A stretch of DNA of 64,000 nucleotides, from assembly GCF_947179165.1 (NCBI RefSeq), contig NC_077240.1, positions 74,433,501 through 74,497,500 on the forward strand, in the 5' to 3' direction. A program made the translations under genes and the position numbers. How positions within the stretch are numbered: position 1 is the first letter of the stretch; each line of letters opens with the position of its first letter. The notes beneath the pieces were generated by a model. That model was not told where the DNA came from. It ran no database searches and worked only from the letters and a program-made list of their open reading frames with translations. Source of the stretch: Solanum dulcamara (taxonomy: Eukaryota > Streptophyta > Magnoliopsida > Solanales > Solanaceae). Below, in pieces: positions 10,274-21,690 of this stretch.

Positions 10274-10806
10274 CTACACCTAAAAAAATGCTGCTAGCAT
10301 TAATTAATTTTAAAAAATTTAATTAGTTTCAGTTGATTAATTATCTTTGAGATCACGAATTTGTTTACTGATATTTTGACCCACCAATCTATTACGGTAT
10401 TTATCTTAATTACTTCAGTTTGTTTATAAGAATAATATTTATAGATGCTTAAAAGGCGTCATATGGTGTAAGCTTAAGTGTATTTCAGTTAATTGCAGTA
10501 AGATTAGCAGATTTTCTTTTAAAAGAATTTGAGTTATAAGAATGTAAAAATTGATGGGACTTATATAATTTTCACTAGTTTAGGAGCTAATTACTTAGAT
10601 ATATTCTAATTTGCAATATTATGAATTTTACCAAATTTTGGTGCATCCAGATACGTTCAAAATACATGTATTTCGGGATACATAGAGTCAAAATTAGGTG
10701 TAATTTATTTTAGATACACTGTATTCAATTGGATTCACATGTATTTTAGGATACATGCCTCCCTCCCATCTCACTCGCCACTCTCTTATGTATCTGATAT
10801 CCTAGG

Positions 10807-10864
10807 TACATGTGAATCACACCAGATACATACATATACATGTATCTAGTGTGATTCACATGTA
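10807..10864. repeat. Near-perfect palindrome, 24-bp arms
   Basis: Arms 10807-10830 and 10841-10864 are reverse complements with one mismatch, separated by a 10-bp loop TACATATACA. The arms contain GTGAATCACA and ATGTATC. It can form a stable hairpin in single-stranded DNA or RNA. Confidence 0.85.
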
Positions 10865-13479
10865 TCTGAGATACATGACTATCTCGCCCCCTTCCTTTCT
10901 TATCTCGCTCGCCTCTCTCCATATTTTTAGTGTATCTACTAGTACATGTATCTTTCTCTCTATATATTAGAAAACTTTTAATTAGTGATAAGATACGTAA
11001 TTATTTAAGAGTATAGATAGAATTAATATATATGATATGGATGTATGTCTAATTAAATGGTTTCTCCAAAATTGAATCTGGTTGTATACATTACATAATA
11101 GCTACTAATATTTTAATTACTTTAGCTACTTATCGTCTTTAATCTTTGTTTTTTCTTCAAATGTTTTGAGTGAAATCTCTTATTTTGTTGGGGTAGTCGT
11201 AGTCACGTTTGTTAGAGTGATAAACAGGTCGTATTTGCACTTGTGGTAATTCAAGCTTTGCATTTGTTTTGGGTTAATTATCAATTGAGATTTAGCTTAA
11301 ATTTTGTTTTTTTGTTGATAGACATGTGATCTGGTTCAAATAAAATGTCGAGTTGATGACAATGTAATGTGATCAAATAGATTGGTGGGACGATTTCAAG
11401 CTGTTAATCATTGGAAAAATTAGTTGATTGAGTACTTTAATTTTTAAAAATTAATTACTGATTTTAGCGATATTTTTTATTTATTACCATTTATAGCAAT
11501 ATATATTAATACTATGATAAATCTACACTTATATTAAAAATGAATTATGCATGCAATATAAATGTATTATAAGTGTTTTAAAATATATATTATGTTTGTG
11601 TAGTAAGAAACTGACATATGTATTATAAGTCTATTAAAGTATGTGATAAATGCATTATCCATCCATAAAATTTGTATTATATATGTTTTATAAATAGTTC
11701 TCTGCAATATGTATTAAAAATGTATTATAAGTGTTCAATGAATTTGTTTTTTTTTATTGTTATAGATAGTAAATATTTTCTTAATATAATATATTTATGT
11801 AAGTTTTTCATAATCATTTTGTTTCAGGCCTTGGGCCTAAACAAACATTTAAAGGCCCAATTACTAAACTTGAGGAGAGCGAGATGTGTAAATTTTTTTC
11901 AAAGCCCATGGCAAATGTATTTGGAGGAATTTTTCACTCCCATGAATTAGCGATTACATCCAATCCACCATTTTTGAATTTCAACCGCATTCTCCTTCTA
12001 TTCTTCATCGATTTGAAGTTCCTAAAGAGGTAGAAATATTTCTTCATAATTTTTTTCCCATTTTAGTAGTTTAGTTTTCGATTTTTTTTCTTTCAATGTC
12101 AAGTTTCATTTGCAATTTTCTGATACATATGGATTCTCGTCCATCGTTTAGTATTGGGCTTACCCAATTAATTTCACAAATTGAAGATCTAGAACCTCGT
12201 GATTTTGATTCGAATAATGACGATTTTTATGAAAATAGATCGAAACAACAGAACGACTCATTAATCATGAAGAATTTGCAAGTGGAGAAGTAGAAGAAGA
12301 ATGGATGTTCGAGTTCTAAATCGCATGTTGAAAAAGCTTCCCAAAAAGGGAGAAAAAGTCAAATCTGGCACTACACGCCCTTCACTACCAAAGGTTTAGA
12401 TTTACAATGTATCTAGTTGATTTCATTCTTAATTTAGTGTATAATGCCTATTATATGCAATCTATCATGTTCAAATTAAAGGTTTTGATACATGTTCCTA
12501 AGTTTTTGAAACATCGATTAGTATTTATCAGGTTCATTATATATATATTTGATATATAAATACTACAAAATGTATCATTTATCATGTATTAGGTGTTGCT
12601 TTGTATCTTCAAAATTATTCAAATTGAAAGGATATGTATCTATACACAGTATCAAATCATATTCGTAATACATAAATCTTATTATTTTTTCATATATAAA
12701 TCAGTATGTCTCATGCTTTTGATTATTTCTCTAATACATAACTATTATGAATTGTACAGTTGATCATGTATCAGTGATTGTTATGTATATACCGTCTTAA
12801 TTTTTGTCCAGACTTATTCAAATTAGAAGGCTATGAATCTGTACACATTACCCAATACTCTTGATACATAAGCGCTAGTGTTCTATAACTAAAGCACTAT
12901 GTATCAAATTCATTGATATGTATATGATACATAATTGTGCAAATTCGACTAATCCTCTATGTATCAAATTTTGTTATATATCTTCAGTCTTTTAAGTATT
13001 GTTCATGTTTCTGAATGTAAGATATGAAATATGTTATCAAACAAATTGCATCTCACTCGTTATAACAAAAATTTTGTGGACGATTTTCAATTGTTCATTA
13101 GAGAAGAAGGTATTGAGTTATTTCGGCAAATTATATTTGGTCCTTACCTCAACAGACCTCTGCGAAAAGGCAAATGGAGATAATGTTAGAAAAAAAGATG
13201 ATCCATCAAAATTTAAGGGTCATTTCACACCGCCTCCTAACGAAAGTTGGTTAATATAAAGTTTTTGTGTATCTAATAGACATCTTTAATTTTTTTTTGA
13301 AAATTTGGTTACATTTTAGAGGATTACTCTTAAAACTTGTATGGATGGACTAATGTTGTTAAATTTAATTATCTTTCGTTAATTACCCCATGTTGTTGCA
13401 TATAATTTTTTTCTTGATACATAACAGTGTACCTGATACATAATATAACTTGATACAGAACAATTTTCCTAAAAAATAT

Positions 13480-13603
13480 CAAATTACCTGACACACAACA
13501 ATATAATCTTTAAAAAATACAGGTTTATACCTGATACATAACAAATTACCTGACACACAATAATGTAATCTTTAAAAAACACAAGTTTGTATCAGATACG
13601 ACA
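13480..13603. repeat. Tandem duplication, 62-bp unit, two copies
   Basis: Units 13480-13541 and 13542-13603 both begin CAAATTACCTGACACACAA and contain AATCTTTAAAAAA. They differ at a handful of positions. They lie in the GATACAT-rich zone. Confidence 0.8.
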
Positions 13604-13655
13604 ATAATATTGATTTAACTATCAATATCTGATTATATTTTAATCTGTGGACCAA

Positions 13656-13792
13656 AGTATTGACCCATTAAATAATAATAAGGATATTTCTGGACCAAAA
13701 TATTGACGACAAAGACATTTTTGGACCAAACTATAAACGGAGAAAATTTTTGTTCATTTCAAATAGTTTAGGAGCATTTTTTACCCTTTTTC
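13656..13792. mobile_element. Half of a foldback element, copy 3
   Basis: Matches the right arm of the foldback copies at 300-1231 and 30130-30916: GACCCATTAAATAATAATAAGG, then two blocks containing 'tttttggaccaaactat', then TTTTTGTTCATTTCA. No matching left arm lies in the preceding few hundred bases, so this is a truncated relic. Confidence 0.7.
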
Positions 13793-13938
13793 CTTTTTAA
13801 AATAAAGATGAACAAATAATGAATTGAGTGTATCAGGAATTCTCAAATAACAGGACAATCTACTAAAAATTATTCAACAATGAATTATCTAACTACATGA
13901 TACACTCAAATTACACCTCCCTCGTATAAAGCGATCGT

Positions 13939-15366
13939 TGATCAAATATAAAAACTAACAAAGGTTAGAGTCGATCCCACGAGAAATATGGTTTAGACTT
14001 AGGTTAATAGTTTATTATTTGTTGGCAATCAGATTATTTTTGTAAAGAAAGGTTTTTATTATTATTAAAAACTAATTAACAAGTCAAATAGCAAGCATCA
14101 AGTAACAAAGCGATAGTTTAATATGGTTCCAAATTAATATGAAGTGAAACTAGGGTGTACGTGTTCCCCATGAACCCTCAACTATGTAGACTTTTTTTAT
14201 TAGTAATCCTTTTCTAGTGTGTTACAATATGTAAAATCGGTAAGTTAAATTCACCTAAGTCCTTTATCCGGTAAATAAGTGAATTTCACTACGCAGCTTG
14301 ATCCGTCTACGAGTGTATGTTTTACTAACCCTTACCTAAGATCCCAGATTTAGCTATCCCTTGATCCGTTCAAGCTAATTAGATGAGGATGATTTGCCCC
14401 AAATCTCATTGTTTAATCCATTTTTCTATTCGTTACCTCCTTGATCCGGCAAGTAAGGATAAGGCGAGTTCTAACATTGGCCACCGTTAAAAAGCAATCA
14501 AAATAAAGGAAAAAACAATACATGCATGCACACTATTCAAGAATTACTTTTTATTAAGTTTACGTCGTTAATTCTTTATGGTTTTCACAACCCTAGTTGT
14601 GGAATTAGCTACTCATAACTACGTGATCACAATCAATAATATTTGAGTTAAAAGAAATCATGCATTTACAATACCGAATGTGAGAATCCAAAATCTTCAA
14701 ATAAAATCCAAACTTAATCGTTGATAACAAAAACCAGAATTCAAGAATAAAAGCTCAAAAGTAGTTCAAGCTATATTCACAAACCCAAAAACTTGCATAA
14801 TGTAAAAATAAACCTAAGGAGTGTATTTATAGACAACTAATCCTAAGTAAATATGAATTTGAAAAAGTAAGGAACTTTAAGTCGGTTGGGTTTTACGACT
14901 CGTCTTTAGTTTGACGAATCGTAGACCCAACTCGTAATCTAGCGCTTTGCACAGATAAATTCTTCTTCTTTACGACAGCCTTCTACGATTCATAATTTCC
15001 AGGAAGACTCATAAATTTTAGTCGTAGATCAGGTCCTATAGTCTCTTCTACGGATAGTCTTTACGATTCGTAGACTTTCGAACGAGTCATAGACTTGACT
15101 CGTAATATTTAGCTTTGCCTTTATTCCTCACTTCTATTTTGACGACTGATACCTACGACCCATAGAAATTACTACGACTCGTATGATGGATTCGTAAACT
15201 CCAAAAACTCTTGAAATCAGTATTTTTCTTCCACGATTAATACTCCGACATAGTTTCCTGCAAAAAAAATACAAATGACATCAAACATACTAACAAACGC
15301 TCAAAAGACATGCAAACTCTCAAGTTTAAAGTATTAAAAGTACCGTAAATACACGGTAAATCAACA
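13939..15366 (-). repeat. 3' LTR of the Athila-type element
   Basis: A 1.43-kb repeat, TGTTGATTTACC to TTGATCA on the minus strand, alignable end to end with 24246-25680. It contains several ACGACTCGT-like palindromes between about 14880 and 15200. A purine-rich AAGTTGAGGG directly upstream on the minus strand (15367 onward) is a plausible polypurine tract. Confidence 0.92.
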
Positions 15367-17100
15367 CCCTCAACTTAAAATGATTGCTTGTCCTAAAACG
15401 ACACTACTATACTAAAAAGACATAATGCAACATAAGACCAAGAATTTACAGCAATCACTAGGCTATTGACTCCCGACCCCTTCCAATTTTGATTCATGAT
15501 ATCCTTGCAATCAATATTTCAAATCAAACTAACTCATGCGAATCAATATGAGATATTTCAACACTAATAGATAAATTCATATGCAAAAACAATATTAACC
15601 ATTTTCGTAACTATTTTGACAATGTCACTTATGCCCTCACTGAAAAGAAGTCCCTTTTTCACACATATTGTAAATATTTCTTTCAAACTTTTATGCACAA
15701 TACCATATGTTTGCCCTTATTTTCAATACTTAGACTCTTGAACAGTTGAATTAGGATCACTATAGGACTTTTTTGGCTTGTAATGTAGGCTTAGGGACAA
15801 GTGTGGTATATTTGAATTTAGTGACTTTTGGCCCTCCTTAAACACTACTTCAACCTTGATTCCACATCTTACAACCCACAACTCGTTTCACTCTTATTTT
15901 TCGTTTATACTTTGGGTGTGGCTTTTGTTTGTTTCTCAGTACTTTTCTTATGATTCATGATTTTCATTGCTAATGCTTGTTAAGTTATTTGTTCATCTCG
16001 GCCAATCACCCATTTTTCTTCTTTTTGATTTTCTTTATCGCACATCTCTTTTCATACCTTTTATTTTCTTGCTTTTCTTTTCTCATACCCCTTATCTTCT
16101 CGCTTTCCTCTCATAGTAGCCACCCTCAACTTAGGCTTTTAGCTTGAGCTGAGGTGCACATTGTTCTAGGATGGACCAGGGCCAAAACAAGGATTACAAT
16201 TAGGGATAGGGATATTTGAAGTATGTTTTATTGAATCAAAAAGGTCTTTTAAGAGGCTCAAATCTTTGGTTCAAAAGGGTAAAACAGTCTTTGGTTGTTC
16301 TTTAAGGTTAAGTGGATTAATTCAACAATGGCCTACGATCATTTTCTAATCAAGAGTTCAATTATCACAGTACGGCCAACGGGGCTCTAGATTGACATAA
16401 ATAGTCAGAACACACAAATACCTCGCATGCACATGGCATCGAGTTTCATTGTCAATTATCAATCTCTGATTCATGTTTCAGTCTAAGTCATGTGTTATCA
16501 TATCAGTTTACATCATATCACACAAAGATCTTACATTGTCAATATATCAAAGAAACAATCATAATACTTCAATTAAATTTTGGAGGGATCTATTTTTCTA
16601 TTTAAAACTTTTAGACATCATACCATAGATCCATACTCTTATCTCACATTTTACATCCTAAACATGCCGGTTCAAAATAAAAATAAAAAGGGTCCTATAG
16701 GTAAAAAGAACATAGGCAGAAAAATCCCAAAGATTTAATCGAGTGTATAGGGTATTCAGACTTCACCTAGAATCTCGTACAGTAATAACCACCCCACCCC
16801 TAATCGAAAAAACTTGCATTATCCTCAATGCAATACAATAATAAGTAAAATGTAAGGGGGAGAGAAAAAGAACATGTGGCGCATAAGCATCGCTGTCTAT
16901 CTAGTGACATCCGACTCCATCGGTGTGGTAGCATGCAACTCCATGGAAGTCTGTGAGTCACCATGAGTGTCGACTCTTGAGCTTAAAGTTCCAATAGTAC
17001 GCTGCCTTTCCTCCTCTCATCAAAGCTCCTCCAACAGTCTAGATTCCCGTGTGGCCTCTTATAGATCATAACACTCCTTCTTCTTTCTCTTCTGAGCCTC
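15367..17100 (-). other. 3' untranslated part of the Athila-type element
   Basis: Between the 3' ORF and the 3' LTR. It is AT-rich with no open frame of note, as is usual for the long 3' regions of Athila elements. Confidence 0.6.
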
Positions 17101-17122
17101 AGCCATATCCAGAGTGTCACTA

Positions 17123-18790
17123 TTAGTGCGAGGTCTTTTTTTCTTGACACCTTAGAATCATCAACCTCAAACAATCAAACAAGCTTGATGGTTGGATAAC
17201 CGGAACAGTGAACGGTATAGGAGTTGGTGTAGCTAATGATGTGACCTCAGCACGTAGTAGGCTAACCTTTGTTCGAATGGCAGCGATATTAGCACTCAAC
17301 AAGGACTGCAACCTCTCATTCACCCTAAACTCAAAGGCATCAATGCGTGCATGAATTTGATGCTCCCGATCAGCCAAGGCTGCCTCAAACTTAGCTGTTG
17401 TGCACTCCTTCGATTCAGTGATAAGTTTTCAAACCCACAGTTTGAGCTGCTGAATCAAGTATCCAAGTTAGGCCTCTGTCTGAGCTTACCATTGCATCAA
17501 GGTCTATAATATTTTGGCTGAGATGGTGATCAAGCATGTGGATTGTGGGCATGGCTTACTAGTAAATGGGACTGCAGAGGCAGTTGGGACAGCCTCAAAT
17601 AGCTCCATGGAGGGTGTATTATTGTACGAAACAGTTGTCGAATCAACTTGGGCCGGCTGCTGGACGTTCTCAAAGTCGGGTAACTTTACTTTCGGATGCA
17701 GAGCACACTGCTGGCCGACAGGTTTTGTATCATCCTGAATAAGCCCAACATCATGTGTGCTATTCACTTTAATTAGTGGGTCAACCCCTGCAATCAATGG
17801 GACTGTGGCCTCGCGACACAATGCAAACACAAGGCAAGGGAAGGGAATTGTGGTATTCCTCCAAATAGCCCGCTCATGTATCTTGGCGATGATGACCTTG
17901 ATGAAGTCGACCTCATAACCAGCCATCAAACTAGAAACTATCACGGCTCGATCCAGAGTCAAGTGGTTATCGTTATTGGTCGGGCAAAGTCGGTGTCGGA
18001 TGATAGCCCACCAAAACTTGGCCGCAAAGTTTTAAAAAGCTCTCTTGATTAGATTTGGGTGCTATACCCAATCTGTATCGATTCTCTACTCAACTATATA
18101 GCCAGCAACCCATCTAAGCAGTTCTGCACGTTGCATTGGATCCCTCATAGCATTTTTGTCCCGAACCACTTTCATCTTGTGACCAAACTTGGCCTTCGAG
18201 GCTGCTTGTGGAAAGTTTAGGTCATAGATAACCCGTCGAACCATCTCCTTGGATAAATCAATCGGTACATCCCGGACTAATATGTCAACAGGACAGGCAG
18301 CTCCAACTCTTTTGCTTTGGATGGAGCCTTCTTCTTGATGGTTGCCGCATACGATGCATAGAATTCTTGCACCATAACATTACCGTAGCTGCCGGGATAC
18401 TCTGTCATCCACTCACATCTATGGTGATGAAAGATATCACGAATCTCCGAGGTTCTACACTCAAGGGCTATTCTACATAATACAGATTAGTGTATAGTCT
18501 TTTTCTTTTTATGTTTTAAGGCCCATTGTGATAACTCGTGGCTCTTTAGTGATGGGTCATCTTAAAATTTGGAGGTCGTTCTTCTCTTGTCCCATCCGGT
18601 AAAAATCAAACATCCCTTCGATATACCATCTTTTTGGTTCCCCACAGATTTGAAATGGTATGGAAGGTCGCTCAGGCATTGATTTTCCCTTGAACACTGA
18701 CCCAGAGGTAGATTGGGCTACCGAATCATCGTTGCTCTCCTCCGCCTCAACTGAATATCCCTCGTCAGACTTGGGGGATGTGGATGGTGC
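17123..18790 (-). pseudogene. Plant-transposon-type ORF in the env position, broken
   Basis: The minus-strand reading includes VDILVRDVPIDLSKEM, RAELLRWVAGYIVE, IIRHRLCPTNND and RAVIVSSLMAGYEVDFIKVI, then IHERAIWRNTTIPFPCLVFA. It ends in a coiled-coil-like segment (HARIDAFEFRVNERLQSLL, 17123-17377). This arrangement is the 'putative plant transposon protein' family commonly found downstream of pol in Athila-like elements of Solanaceae. Its function is unknown; an envelope role is not supported by any signal peptide or membrane segment I can see. Stops at several points (for example about 18040-18080 and 18400-18540) make it a pseudogene. Confidence 0.7.
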
Positions 18791-20500
18791 TACCGTATGA
18801 GAAAGAAAAGAGCCTCCACTTAGTTCTAAAATCGAGATAATTTATTTAGAGTAGGTAGATTTAATCCGTCGTACAAACTGTGTCTTGGAGTCAAGGAAGT
18901 ATTCCTCCTCAGACCCACTGATCTCAGCGTACGTCGGTTCATTCTGTATCCGTTGTTTCAAAATCACATGGCCTCCTTTTTTGAAGTCTTTTTCTTTCCA
19001 CCACCCTTCTTTGGGACTTATTTGGGAGGCATTGTACCTGCGGAGTAGGGCTAGTATATATATAAAGAAAATTTAACTGGAACTCTAATATTTTTGATTC
19101 TACGAGAAGGTGTCTACGGGTCGTAGAAGGATCTACGATTCGTAGAACCAACTCGTAGAATTAGGCCTACAATTATGGGTCTCTAAATCTAGTCTACGAT
19201 TGACCTTAAGATTCGTAGAAATGTCTGCGGATCATAAAGTCATTCCTAGACTCTGATTTTATGCCCTAATTTTGGGTACTTGACTTGTACAAGTCAACCC
19301 TACGATCCATAGACAAGTCTACAACTCGTAGGATGTACTCGTACAAGTTAAGTGTCCAAACACTTAGTTACTGGAAATTGATCTTTTATTTTGATGAGTC
19401 CAAGTGATGAGCCGTAGAATATTGTACGACTCTTAGTTAGATTCGTAATGTTTGTTTCTTGTGAGGGTTTAATCACTGGTCTTGAGGTCGCATTTACGAG
19501 GGGTAACTATGAATCATAGAATGACCTATGACTCGTAGAAAACTCCCAACTGGGCAAACTTCAAGTTCAATTTTTTTCCTCAATAAACCAACACAGATTT
19601 AGCTCAATATCCCTCCAATATTTCAATTCATTATTTTAACCCCTAAATATGCATATTCCAATTTTCCTAAATCACAACTAAGTTCAAAATTTAAACATCA
19701 CATAAGTCCTAATTTCTTATCAACTATTCCCTTCGTCCCACATCAGATAGAATATAGAGTTAATTAAAACCATCCTAGATGAAATAACATGGGGAGATAA
19801 ACTTATCAAAATGAGGATTGAATCCTTTTTAATTTTGTTTTCGGACTGGTACTGGGAGGTGCTTAGGGATTTAATGGAGAAATGGGGTTGGACTGTGTGA
19901 TGTTCTCAATGAAGGAGGTGATAAGGACTGATGAAGGTAATGATAAATGGAGTTTTTGGCTACGAGAAGAACAGGGGTCATTTGGTGCTTGAACGGTTTT
20001 GGAGGAAATTTGAACAATTTGGCATTTTATTCCTTTTGTTGTGGGTTGGGTCAGTTTGGTGTTATATATATTTGGACCTTACACATAGCTAGTTACAACT
20101 CATAATAGTTATTACGGGTCGTAAACAAGCGTCGTAATTAGCCTTGATAGTTGGAAAAATTTAGAAAAACATATCTGGAGTCCATGAGTGTAGGCTACGA
20201 GTCGTAGAGTACACTCATATACTTAAAGGTGCTTCATATCTAACATTTTGAAATCGATGAGTTGAGTTTATGAGCCATAGAATTTCCTACGACCTGTAAA
20301 AATGACTCGTATGCCTCTTTGGTCCTTTTAGTTTCCAGTATTTACATTCTGATATAGGCGCGTACTGATCTTTTGACCTATTTTTTATGATTTTTGTGAA
20401 TCTAATTTGACACGTACCTAACAAAGTCTATGCTATCCTAAAAACTAACAAGTGAACATAAAAAGAGACAACAAAATAAACTTTTAAAAAAAGAAACAAA
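18791..20500 (-). other. Athila interior spacer with ACGAGTCGT-like palindromes
   Basis: Non-coding interior between the pol remnant and the 3' ORF. From about 19080 to 20330 it is studded with variants of TACGACTCGTAGA and its complement, the same motif found in the LTRs. Nothing else is recognised. Confidence 0.65.
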
Positions 20501-20506
20501 ATAACT

Positions 20507-21690
20507 TGGGTTGCCTCCCAAGTAGCGCTTGATTTAATGTTGCGGCATGACGCAGATTTGCTTAGTTACTCAGACTTCACTAAGTTTCCATGCTTCCACA
20601 GTTTTGATCTTATCCTCGGTGCCTATATATGCTTTGATTCTTTGTTCATTGACTTTGAACTTCGTTTTATCCTTCTTTTCTAGCTCGATTGTACCACGGA
20701 AAAACTTGACTCACTCGGAGTGGTCCTAGCCACTTTGACTTGAGTTTGCCAGGAAATAAATGCATCCTTGAAATTGAAAATAAGGACTAAGTCTTCGGGT
20801 GAAAATGTTCGCTTTTCAATCTTTTAGTCCTGGTGCTTCTTCATTCATTCTTTATACAAGGCTGCACTCATATATGCATTTAGGCGGAACTCACCAAGCT
20901 CATTTATTTGATTCATCCTCTACTTTGATGTGGCATCCCAATCTATGTTCAACTTCTTCAAAGCCCATATGGCTTTGTGTTCCAGCTCTACGGTTATATG
21001 ACAAGATTTTTCAAAGACAATTTGATAAGGTGACATATCTATGGAAGTCTTGAATGCAATGCGGTAAGCCAATAGAGCGTCATTAAGCTTCTTTAACCAA
21101 TCCTTTCTATTTGCATTCGCCATCTTTGCAAGTATTTGCTTGATTTTGCGATTCGAGACCTCGACTTATCCACTAGTTTCTGGATGATAAAAAGTTGCTA
21201 TACTATGTCGAACCCCATATTTTTTAAGTAATGCTTTGAATAATCGATTGCAAAAGTGGAAACCTCCATTGTTGATTATTGCCCTTGGTGTACCAAATCT
21301 TGAGAAGATATTTCGCTTGAGAAAGGTGGTGACACTCCTTGCTTCATTGTTGGGAAGCGCAATGAATTCTAACCATTTAAATACATAGTCAACCATAATA
21401 AGGATGTACTTCATTCCACTCAAATTCACAAAAAGACCCATGAAGTCAATTCCCCATATATCGAACAGTTCAATGACTAGAATATGAGTGAGTGGGAGTT
21501 CATGTTTTCTTGATATTCCTCATTCTCTTTGACAACGATCACAAGACTTGGCAAAATCACGAGCATCTTGATGAATTATTGGCCAGTAGTACCCATATTC
21601 AATAATTTTGCAGGTTGTCCAGATACCACTATGACTTGGCGCCCTAGGTTGATGGTCAATTGCATTGATTTTCTCTAGTCCTAAGTTCTT
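20507..21690 (-). pseudogene. Athila integrase remnant
   Basis: In order on the minus strand: zinc-binding part ending DFAKSCDRCQRE (about 21530), core with IWGIDFMGLF, MVDYVFKWLE, FSRFGTPRAIINNGGFHFC and YHPETSG, then [29 protein letters not shown] and [14 protein letters not shown]. The second catalytic Asp position reads INNGG where SDGG is usual, so the D,D,E triad is damaged. Stops occur near 21170 and 21530. The piece upstream of the zinc region joins abruptly to gag sequence near 21690, marking the loss of protease, RT and RNase H. Confidence 0.88.

Larger units (their letters stand above)
10274..13655. other. Gene-poor AT-rich DNA dense in GATACAT/ATGTATC motifs
   Basis: The hexamer-like GATACA and its complement recur many times at 10640-10960, 12400-13000 and 13420-13605. 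Two open frames (12096-12293 starting MSSFICNFLIHMDSRPSFS, and 12999-13259 ending DPSKFKGHFTPPPNESWLI) look exon-like in composition, but I do not recognise them; they may be remnants of a DNA-transposon-encoded protein. No splice structure could be supported. Confidence 0.4.

Noticed and set aside
17123..18790. Envelope gene of an endogenous retrovirus
   Set aside because: The position fits env, but no signal peptide, transmembrane helix or glycoprotein pattern is visible; it matches the plant-transposon ORF family of Athila elements instead.
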